DNA of 6,847 nt. Origin: Clostridia bacterium. GTDB taxonomy: Bacteria; Bacillota; Clostridia; CAKSNL01; HGM11501. Location: positions 1 to 6,847 of the forward strand of contig JAFPCL010000101.1 in the NCBI GenBank assembly GCA_017390225.1. The letters run 5' to 3'. Of this stretch, positions 1 to 5,065 are shown one piece after another. Position 1 is the stretch's first letter, and the number at the start of each line of letters is the position of its first letter. The notes below the pieces were generated by a model. It had not been told where the DNA came from. It searched no databases and saw only the letters and a program-made list of their open reading frames with translations. The translations under genes and the position numbers were made by a program.

Positions 1-618
1 ATTATATTCCGACTGCTTTTGACTGCGGAGCGTTTCGCACTCTTGCATCCAGGTTTGTTGCTGATTTTTCGTTTCGATCAGTGCCTGCTTTTCCAGCTCA
101 ATCTCGGACTTCAATGTTTCAATATATGCTTTATTTTCTTTCAAAGAACCTAAAACGGAATTATCATATTTCACAATGGCGGCAATCGTTTCCATATTGG
201 AAATGAACTCCGAAAAGCTTGCCGAGCCCAACAGTACCAACAAATAGTTGGAAATCCCATTTTCATAGGAAACACGAGCACGGGTCTTGAAGCTTTCCGT
301 TTGCACATCGCACTGCGCTTGGGCATACTCAATCTCCTGCTCTTTTTGAGCAATGGAGGCTTCTTTTTCCACAATCTGCATGGAAAGGTCTGCAATTGCA
401 TGCTCATAGTTATTGATTTTCGTGTCTAAGGTTGCAATTTCGTTTTGAAGTGCTGCCTGCTGATTTTTGTATTGATTCAGGTTTTTCTGCTCTTGCTGCA
501 GCTTCGACTTGGCATCGTTAAGACGAGAATTCAAGCCGCCCGTTGCGTGCGCCGGGAGCATGGCAAACAACATACAAATAACCAACAGCCATACGGAATA
601 ATGTTTATATCTTTGCAT
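1..618 (-). CDS. EnvC/PcsB/CwlO-like murein hydrolase (activator), N-terminal part, cut by window edge
   Basis: Seen: 206 codons are open from an ATG at 618 to the window edge, so the C-terminus is missing. Residues 1-25 form a signal peptide: basic start, hydrophobic stretch at about 9-21, and an AHA cleavage site at 23-25. Residues 29-110 are a Gln/Glu/Lys-rich coiled coil. Residues 113-156 carry the block typical of the family (TRARVSYENG, then LLVLLGSASFSEFISNM), followed by more coiled coil. An AGGAG ribosome site lies 13 bases after the ftsX stop. Known: such proteins (EnvC, PcsB, CwlO, RipC) are exported, bind the extracellular domain of FtsX, and either activate amidases (degenerate LytM/M23 domain) or cleave peptidoglycan themselves (M23 or NlpC/P60 domain). 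Inferred: it is the FtsEX partner. The C-terminal domain that would separate these options is outside the window. Confidence 0.85.
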   Translation of the reverse strand, partial: MQRYKHYSVWLLVICMLFAMLPAHATGGLNSRLNDAKSKLQQEQKNLNQYKNQQAALQNEIATLDTKINNYEHAIADLSMQIVEKEASIAQKEQEIEYAQAQCDVQTESFKTRARVSYENGISNYLLVLLGSASFSEFISNMETIAAIVKYDNSVLGSLKENKAYIETLKSEIELEKQALIETKNQQQTWMQECETLRSQKQSEYN

Positions 619-631
619 ACCGGGTTCTCCT

Positions 632-1516
632 TTATACATCAAGGTGGCGGCGCACTGCAAGGAAACTGCCGAATCCGCCCATAATAATACCAAACAGAAG
701 AATCGTAATGAGCGGCAGAGTGACCTCTGCGACGGAATAGAACTTTACGATGTCCATAGCCTCTGTGGTATAGCTGATCAGATATCCGTAGCCGCCGGTG
801 ACGGCAAGGGTGGCAAGAAGTCCACCGAAGGCACCGACAATCAGACCTTCAATGATAAAGGGCCAACGGACAAACCAGTTGGTTGCACCAACGTATTTCA
901 TGATATGAATTTCGTTGGCACGGGACTGCACGGAAAGCTTGATGGTGTTGACGATAATGAGAAGCGAAACAAAGGTTAAAAGAACCATAACAATAAAGCT
1001 AATCAGGCGGATTCCCTTATTAATGCTTAAAATCTTGTCTACGATATCCTGGCGGTTCTTCACTTCTTCCACGCCTTCAATCTCTGCCACCAGCTGCACG
1101 GTTTGTGCTACGGCAGAAATGTCTTTCATGCGGATTTTCAAGCTGTTGCGCATGAAATTCTCGCCGTCCAGCCCGTCAAGCGCCGAGGCATCTTCGCCCA
1201 ATTGGGCTTTATAATTTTGAAGGGCCTGTTCTTTGGATTCAAACACCGTTTCCGTGATGTTGTCAATGGCGGCAATTTTTTCACAGGCGGCATCGATGGC
1301 TTCCTGCGAAAGATCGGCGACAAAATATGCCTGAATCTCGCATTGATTCTGCACCTGCTGGCCGATAAAGAATACATTCAGCGTGAGAAGCATGAAAAGA
1401 CCGTACAGAAACAGACAGCAAGCGCAGGACATAATGGATGCCAACGCCATCAGGCTGTTTTTAATGACACCGCGGAAGGCAGTTTTGATATGCAGACTAA
1501 TAAGATGCGTTCCCAA
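632..1516 (-). CDS. ftsX: Cell division protein FtsX (ABC transporter-like permease)
   Basis: Membrane subunit of the FtsEX complex, which passes ATPase cycles in the cytoplasm to peptidoglycan hydrolase control outside. Seen, in a 294-residue protein: a conserved N-terminal stretch (HIKTAFRGVIKNSLMALASI), TM1 at about 22-50, an extracellular domain at about 51-168 ending in VEEVKNRQDIV, then TM2 at about 169-191, TM3 at about 218-245 and TM4 at about 266-289. This is the standard FtsX topology and usual length. The start chosen is TTG at 1516, with AAGGAGG at 1528-1534 and an 11-base gap; it overlaps ftsE by 20 bases. The frame stays open to an ATG at 1609, but that would add 31 unlike-family residues lying wholly inside ftsE. 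Oddity: TM1 contains three cysteines (residues 31, 33, 34), with another at 49. The extracellular domain should dock the coiled-coil protein encoded just downstream. Confidence 0.93.
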   Translation of the reverse strand: MGTHLISLHIKTAFRGVIKNSLMALASIMSCACCLFLYGLFMLLTLNVFFIGQQVQNQCEIQAYFVADLSQEAIDAACEKIAAIDNITETVFESKEQALQNYKAQLGEDASALDGLDGENFMRNSLKIRMKDISAVAQTVQLVAEIEGVEEVKNRQDIVDKILSINKGIRLISFIVMVLLTFVSLLIIVNTIKLSVQSRANEIHIMKYVGATNWFVRWPFIIEGLIVGAFGGLLATLAVTGGYGYLISYTTEAMDIVKFYSVAEVTLPLITILLFGIIMGGFGSFLAVRRHLDV

Positions 1517-2192
1517 TGTGGTAGTCGCCTCCTTCCCTGTCTTCTGCGATACGGCCGTGCTCCATGGTGATAACACGCTTTTGCATGCTGTTGACAATCC
1601 AGTCGGCATGCGTTGCCATCAGAATGGTGGTGCCGTTTCTGTTAATTTCATTGAAAATATCCACGATTTCGTGGGCAATTTCGTTATCAAGATTGCCTGT
1701 CGGCTCATCTGCCAATAAAACAGAGGGCTTATTGACAATGGCACGAGCCACACAGACACGTTGCTGTTCACCGCCGGACAGCTGATGCGGATAGCTTCTG
1801 GCACGGGCGGCAAGCCCTACCTGACTTAAAACCTCGGGAACACGGCGGCGAATTTCCCGAGGGCTGGCGCCCACAACCTGCATGGCAAAAGCGACGTTGT
1901 CAAACACCGTTGCTTTGGGAAGCAGGCGGAAATCCTGGAATACAACGCCGAAGCTGCGGCGCAAAAACGGGATTTGCTTTTTCTTGAGCCCCAAGATATC
2001 TACCCCGTCGACAAAGACCTGCCCGGAGGTGGGCCGCTCTTCGCACATGAAAAGCTTGATAATGGAGGATTTACCTGCACCGGACTGGCCGATGAGAAAG
2101 ACAAATTCACCGTTATCGACACGGAAGGAAACATCATTGAGGGCGCGCACTCCATTTTTGTATTCCTTACTGACATTTTTAAACTCTATCAA
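1497..2192 (-). CDS. ftsE: Cell division ATP-binding protein FtsE
   Basis: Cytoplasmic ABC ATPase that pairs with FtsX at the membrane. Seen, in 231 residues: Walker A GQSGAGKS (35-42), Q-loop Gln86 in FQDFRLLP, ABC signature LSGGEQQR (138-145), Walker B VLLADEP (158-164) with Glu163 as the likely catalytic base, D-loop TGNLD (165-169) and switch His195. No key residue is missing. The FGVVFQDFRLLP and ADEPTGNLD wording is characteristic of FtsE over other LolD/MacB-like ATPases. The start is TTG at 2192; the only weak ribosome site is AGAAAGG at 2204-2210, 11 bases upstream, and the same frame has the previous gene's stop at 2211-2213, so no longer start exists. Context: 17-18 bases after the CdaR-like gene and overlapping ftsX, so expression is probably by coupling or re-initiation within one operon. 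Confidence 0.96.
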   Translation of the reverse strand: MIEFKNVSKEYKNGVRALNDVSFRVDNGEFVFLIGQSGAGKSSIIKLFMCEERPTSGQVFVDGVDILGLKKKQIPFLRRSFGVVFQDFRLLPKATVFDNVAFAMQVVGASPREIRRRVPEVLSQVGLAARARSYPHQLSGGEQQRVCVARAIVNKPSVLLADEPTGNLDNEIAHEIVDIFNEINRNGTTILMATHADWIVNSMQKRVITMEHGRIAEDREGGDYHIGNASY

Positions 2193-2210
2193 TTTGTTAC
2201 GTACCTTTCT

Positions 2211-3296
2211 TTAAATATGGTTGGGGTTGGCTTCCAGATACTTATTAACCATCATGGCAACCTTGAAAACAATGGCGTGGTCAAACACGCGAAGATCCAG
2301 CCCCGTGGCTTTCTGCACCTTGTCCAAACGATACACCAGTGTGTTTCTGTGGACATACAGCTGACGGGAGGTTTCGGAAACGTTGAGGTTGTTTTCAAAG
2401 AACTTCTGAATGGTGAGAATGGTTTCATTATCCAAAGAGTCCAGAGAATCCTTCTTGAACACTTCGTCCAAGAACAGACGGCACATGGTGGTGGGCAGCT
2501 GATAAATCAAGCGGCCGATACCCAAATTGTCGTAGCTGACAATGGGCTTGTCCGTGTCGAACACTTTGCCGACTTCCAGTGCAATATGGGCTTCTCTGTA
2601 GCTTCTGGGCAGGCTCTGCATATCGTGCACAATCGTGCCGATACCGACGGTTGCAATAATCATGGCTTCCGTCATTAAAGTGCCCAAGAGATTTTTGGCG
2701 ATATCTTCGATACGGCTGGTTTCTGCACCGCCGCGGAACTCCTTGACAACCGCAATGGAGTGATTGTCGATACGAACGACAAAATCATGGTCTTCATCGG
2801 GGCACAGGCGCTTTAAGATATTGAGTGCATTGCGTTCCGGATCGGATTTGATGCGAACGAGCATAACGGCACGTTCTACAGAAAATTCCAAATTGATTTC
2901 ACGGGAACGGGCAATAATATCCCCCATCAGAACATTATCTAAAAGGATATTCTTGATAAAGCTTCCCTTGTCAAACTTGGTGCTGACAAACTGACGCATA
3001 TTGGCAACGGACACGCCGATCACGGAAGCAATTCGCTCCGCTTCTCCGTCTTCACCGGAGACAATGGCGACAAAATCCGCATTGTCTTTATTTCCTGCAC
3101 TGAGGAAGGTATAACCGCCTTGCACATGCAGTACGCCGGCAGATTCCCACAGCTCCGCCTTATCGCGCAAGACATCACCGACCTCCAAAGGCATATTATC
3201 CAGAATCAGGGAGGTGGGGGTTTCTGCAATATCCACCGAACGTCCCGTTGCGGCACACAACTGCATTAAGTAATCTTGAAACATATTTCCGGTCAT
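2211..3296 (-). CDS. CdaR/PucR-type transcriptional regulator with C-terminal HTH
   Basis: Seen: 361 residues. Residues 299-350 match the PucR C-terminal helix-turn-helix (HTH_30): FFENNLNVSETSRQL, then VHRNTLVYRLDKV and a LDLRVFDHAIVFK tail. Residues about 135-260 look like the CdaR GGDEF-like domain, including the SYREAHIALEVG segment. Residues 1-110 form a separate N-terminal region that I cannot assign with certainty; it may be a small sensor domain. There is no membrane segment, so the protein is a cytoplasmic DNA-binding regulator. The ATG at 3296 is supported by AAGGAGGAG 8 bases upstream and a promoter at 3329-3357. Known: family members such as CdaR (sugar diacids) and PucR (purine catabolism) usually sit beside the catabolic genes they control. 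Here the gene heads a cell-division operon, so the ligand and targets are unknown. It is probably autoregulated or acts on the divergent promoter, but no operator is proven. Confidence 0.85.
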   Translation of the reverse strand: MTGNMFQDYLMQLCAATGRSVDIAETPTSLILDNMPLEVGDVLRDKAELWESAGVLHVQGGYTFLSAGNKDNADFVAIVSGEDGEAERIASVIGVSVANMRQFVSTKFDKGSFIKNILLDNVLMGDIIARSREINLEFSVERAVMLVRIKSDPERNALNILKRLCPDEDHDFVVRIDNHSIAVVKEFRGGAETSRIEDIAKNLLGTLMTEAMIIATVGIGTIVHDMQSLPRSYREAHIALEVGKVFDTDKPIVSYDNLGIGRLIYQLPTTMCRLFLDEVFKKDSLDSLDNETILTIQKFFENNLNVSETSRQLYVHRNTLVYRLDKVQKATGLDLRVFDHAIVFKVAMMVNKYLEANPNHI

Positions 3297-3328
3297 AGTT
3301 TACTCCTCCTTCTAAATATTCATTATCC

Positions 3329-3357
3329 ATTATAATACTTTTGTAACAATTTCGCAA
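3329..3357 (-). promoter_or_regulatory. Sigma-A-type promoter for the cdaR-like/ftsEX operon
   Basis: Read on the minus strand, a -35 box TTGCGA (3352-3357) is followed by a 17-base spacer and a perfect -10 box TATAAT (3329-3334). The transcript should start near 3322 and give a leader of about 25 bases before the ATG at 3296. The spacer contains a 9-base symmetric element, TTGTAACAA (3341-3349), that could be part of an operator. The promoter is back to back with the plus-strand promoter at 3365-3394. Confidence 0.7.
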
Positions 3358-3364
3358 GTGTCTT

Positions 3365-3394
3365 TTGAAAAAAAAATAAAAAAATTTACATAAT
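3365..3394 (+). promoter_or_regulatory. Sigma-A-type promoter for the DUF3343/cysteine desulfurase genes
   Basis: A -35 box TTGAAA (3365-3370) and a -10 box CATAAT (3389-3394) are separated by 18 bases of A-rich DNA. Transcription should begin near 3401, leaving a leader of about 45 bases before the ATG at 3447. The -35 is only 7 bases from the -35 of the divergent minus-strand promoter, so one bound regulator could affect both units. The A-rich spacer (3368-3384) may also be intrinsically bent. Confidence 0.65.
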
Positions 3395-3431
3395 GTTCAC
3401 GGGTTTTTGGTCAAAAGAATACTATTTAAGG

Positions 3432-3443
3432 AAAGGAGGTGAT
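3432..3443 (+). promoter_or_regulatory. Near-perfect ribosome binding site that fixes the DUF3343 start
   Basis: AAAGGAGGTGAT is almost fully complementary to the 16S rRNA 3' end. It lies 7 bases (from GGAGG) before the ATG at 3447. An in-frame ATG at 3393 sits inside the predicted -10 box and so cannot be translated from this promoter. The ATG at 3442 is too close to the site and out of frame. Confidence 0.85.
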
Positions 3444-3446
3444 GAA

Positions 3447-3701
3447 ATGCTTGCGACAACAGCCTCTGCGACTGCCGCTACCCGTCTCCAACGTATATTA
3501 AAGGAACACGGCATTGCTTCGCAAATTATCGGAACACCTGCCGTGCTCTCTGCCGGAGGTTGCAGCTACAGCCTTCGTTTTTTCGACACGGAAAAACGAC
3601 AAGATGTCCTGCGTTTGGCGGCAAGTCACGGCATCCGGATTCGTGCCCTCTGGAAGGAAACCGATGATCCCGATATGCCTTACGTGAAAATATACGGCTG
3701 A
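3447..3701 (+). CDS. DUF3343 (putative Se/S carrier-like) small protein
   Basis: Seen: 84 residues, no signal peptide and no membrane helix, so cytoplasmic. The sequence follows the DUF3343 pattern: an N-terminal strand and helix ending RLQRILKEHGIAS, a strand and loop IIGTPAVLSAGGCSYSLRF with a single cysteine at residue 39, then a helix and final strand (VLRLAASHGIRIRALWKE). Known: DUF3343 proteins are annotated as putative Se/S carriers and often accompany selenium-metabolism genes such as yedF, selD and an EF2568-type aminotransferase; biochemical proof is limited. The gene sits 18 bases before exactly such an aminotransferase and shares its promoter. Inferred: Cys39 may accept a persulfide or selenide from the downstream enzyme. 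The function is a hypothesis; the family call is fairly firm. Confidence 0.75.
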   Translation: MLATTASATAATRLQRILKEHGIASQIIGTPAVLSAGGCSYSLRFFDTEKRQDVLRLAASHGIRIRALWKETDDPDMPYVKIYG

Positions 3702-3719
3702 TTTGTCCAAAAATGTCTC

Positions 3720-4868
3720 ATGATTTATTTAGACAATGCGGCAACCACCTATCCCAAGCCCTACAGTGTGTATAAAGCCATGGAATATGCCGCCACCTTT
3801 GCCGGCGGCAATCCCGGCAGAACCTCCGGCAAAATGTCCCTGGAGGCGATGAAGCTGATTTACACCTGCCGCGAACGGCTGGCTGCCCTGTTTCATATCC
3901 GCGACCCCTCTCGCATCGTATTCACCCAGAATGCAACCCACGCCTTGAATTTAGGTCTGTTCGGTCTTCTCTCCCCCGGGGACACACTCCTCACATCGGT
4001 TTTGGAGCACAATTCTGTTTTGCGCCCGGCAGAAGCCCTGCGAAAAATCGGTGTTTATGTTCGGCTTCTGCCTGCCGACATAAAAGGCGGCATCTCCCCG
4101 GAAGCCCTTCGTTCCTATCTTTCACCGCCGCCGAAGCTGGTAGTTCTCACCCACGCCTCCAACGTCACGGGAATCATTAATGATATGGAAGCCATCGGCG
4201 CACTCGTGCACGGTGTCGGCAGTCTTTTTATGGTCGATGCCGCCCAAACGGCAGGGTGTGTTCCCATCGATGTGGAAAAAATGCACATTGATCTTTTGGC
4301 ATTTCCCGGGCATAAGGGGCTTTTAGGCCCCACGGGCACGGGCGGTCTGTATGTCAGAGAAGGCATCGATATCAAGCCCTTGATTTTGGGCGGCACGGGC
4401 ACAAACTCCAAAGACTTGTCCCAGCCTGAGGACTTCCCCGAACGCTTAGAGAGCGGCACGCTCAACACCATCGGGCTTGCAGGGCTCAGTGCCGGCGTTG
4501 CCTATATCGAAAAGCACGGAGTTGCCACGATTTATCAAAAAGAGCACGACATTGCAGGCATGCTTCTTCGTCAACTTTGCCATATCGAAGGTGTAACGCC
4601 TGTCGGGAGTGGGGATAACCGTGCCGGTGTCGTCTGTGTGCGGCTTTCAAAAGCCGATTACATCCTCACGGCAGAATGTCTTTCCAAAGATTTCGGCATC
4701 ATAACCCGCGGCGGCTTCCACTGTGCCCCACTGGCACACAAAGCCATGGGAACGGAAACTACCGGTGCCCTGCGCTTCTCCGTCGGCCCGTTTACCACGA
4801 TGAAAGACGTGACCACCGCCGCCGCGGCACTGAAAATCATTATCAGCAAAAAAGCATCCCTGCCATGA
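3720..4868 (+). CDS. Cysteine desulfurase family protein (class V aminotransferase, EF2568-like)
   Basis: PLP enzyme expected to take sulfur (or selenium) from cysteine (or selenocysteine), giving alanine and an enzyme-bound persulfide. Seen, in 382 residues: the family start MIYLDNAATTYPKP; His97 in LEHNSV, which stacks on PLP; Asn148 in THASNVTG; Asp173 and Gln176 in MVDAAQTAG; the Schiff-base Lys199 in FPGHKG; and a catalytic-loop Cys335 in RGGFHCAPLAHKAMGT. Length and the RGGFHCAP loop fit the TIGR01977 (EF2568) group rather than IscS, NifS or SufS. Known: this group co-occurs with selenium-cofactor genes in some anaerobes. The ribosome site upstream of the ATG is poor, so translation may be coupled to the DUF3343 gene 18 bases ahead. 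The stop codon lies in the loop of the terminator. Substrate preference cannot be read from the sequence. Confidence 0.88.
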   Translation: MIYLDNAATTYPKPYSVYKAMEYAATFAGGNPGRTSGKMSLEAMKLIYTCRERLAALFHIRDPSRIVFTQNATHALNLGLFGLLSPGDTLLTSVLEHNSVLRPAEALRKIGVYVRLLPADIKGGISPEALRSYLSPPPKLVVLTHASNVTGIINDMEAIGALVHGVGSLFMVDAAQTAGCVPIDVEKMHIDLLAFPGHKGLLGPTGTGGLYVREGIDIKPLILGGTGTNSKDLSQPEDFPERLESGTLNTIGLAGLSAGVAYIEKHGVATIYQKEHDIAGMLLRQLCHIEGVTPVGSGDNRAGVVCVRLSKADYILTAECLSKDFGIITRGGFHCAPLAHKAMGTETTGALRFSVGPFTTMKDVTTAAAALKIIISKKASLP

Positions 4869-4881
4869 GGGATGCTTTTTT
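4848..4881. terminator. Symmetrical (potentially bidirectional) intrinsic terminator
   Basis: A perfect 13-bp stem pairs 4848-4860 with 4869-4881. It has a 7-bp core GCATCCC/GGGATGC flanked by six A:T pairs and an 8-base loop (4861-4868) that holds the TGA of the cysteine desulfurase gene. Six T's close the stem on the plus strand, and the six A's at its start give the same T tract on the minus strand, so it should stop RNA polymerase in both directions. Confidence 0.9.
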
Positions 4882-4955
4882 AAATAGACTTTTTTTGCTG
4901 ACAATGATGAAAACAGAGCCGGTCAAACGTGGCAATTCCTTGATAGGTAAAGTAT
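4848..4955 (-). ncRNA. Predicted small RNA of about 105 nt (hypothetical)
   Basis: A strong minus-strand promoter (4962-4990) has no gene in front of it on that strand: its transcript would start near 4955 and meet the symmetrical terminator about 75 bases later, ending near 4848. The product would have a weakly structured 5' part and a 13-bp terminator hairpin. I do not recognise it as 4.5S, 6S, tmRNA, a riboswitch or another named family. Its 3' end would be antisense to the last codons of the cysteine desulfurase mRNA. Evidence is promoter plus terminator only; an incidental promoter remains possible. Confidence 0.35.
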
Positions 4956-4969
4956 GCTTTTATTATACG
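4940..4969 (+). promoter_or_regulatory. Possible promoter for the cyclic glucan synthase-like gene
   Basis: TTGATA (4940-4945) matches five of six -35 positions. Two -10 choices follow: TATTAT (4961-4966, 15-base spacer, good match but short spacing) or TATACG (4964-4969, 18-base spacer, weaker match). Either would give a leader of about 90 bases. Its -10 overlaps that of the stronger opposing promoter, so the two could not be occupied together. Confidence 0.4.
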
Positions 4970-4990
4970 TCGTAGCCAACCCAAAGTCAA
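4962..4990 (-). promoter_or_regulatory. Strong sigma-A-type promoter facing the terminator
   Basis: On the minus strand, TTGACT (4985-4990) is followed after exactly 17 bases by a perfect TATAAT (4962-4967). This is the best consensus match in the window, better than those of the protein-coding units. No open frame of believable length begins downstream of it; the first recognisable element it meets is the terminator at 4848-4881. Confidence 0.65.
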
Positions 4991-5023
4991 GCCCATGTTT
5001 TGAGCGATTTGTATAAAAATTTT

Positions 5024-5050
5024 CTTTTTGGGGAAACTTTATCCCAAAAG
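5024..5050 (+). promoter_or_regulatory. Leader hairpin touching the ribosome binding site of the GT84 gene
   Basis: CTTTT-GGGG (5024-5033, one T bulged) can pair with TCCCAAAAG (5042-5050) around an 8-base loop. It would lie in the untranslated leader and its last base is within the AGGGAGG ribosome site (5049-5055). No T tract follows, so it is not a terminator. A role in translation control or mRNA stability is possible but unproven. Confidence 0.35.
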
Positions 5051-5065
5051 GGAGGTCTGTTTCGG

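Noticed and set aside
1517..1609. Upstream ATG extension of ftsX
   Set aside because: It would place 31 residues unlike FtsX inside the ftsE coding region; AAGGAGG at 1528-1534 points to the TTG at 1516.
1974..2678. Long plus-strand open frame (234 codons) opposite ftsE and the CdaR-like gene
   Set aside because: It lies antisense across two well-supported genes, has no ribosome site and resembles no family; it is a by-product of codon use on the other strand.
3341..3349. TTGTAACAA symmetric element as a defined operator
   Set aside because: Nine bases in an AT-rich promoter spacer are too short to call an operator without a second copy or a known consensus.
3393..3446. Upstream in-frame ATG for the DUF3343 gene
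   Set aside because: It overlaps the predicted -10 box and has no ribosome site, whereas 3447 has a near-perfect one.
4843..4926. 27-codon minus-strand frame beginning at TTG inside the predicted small RNA, with a hydrophobic product
   Set aside because: The terminator would end the transcript before the stop codon, the start is TTG with only AAGGA 10 bases upstream, and the length is within chance.
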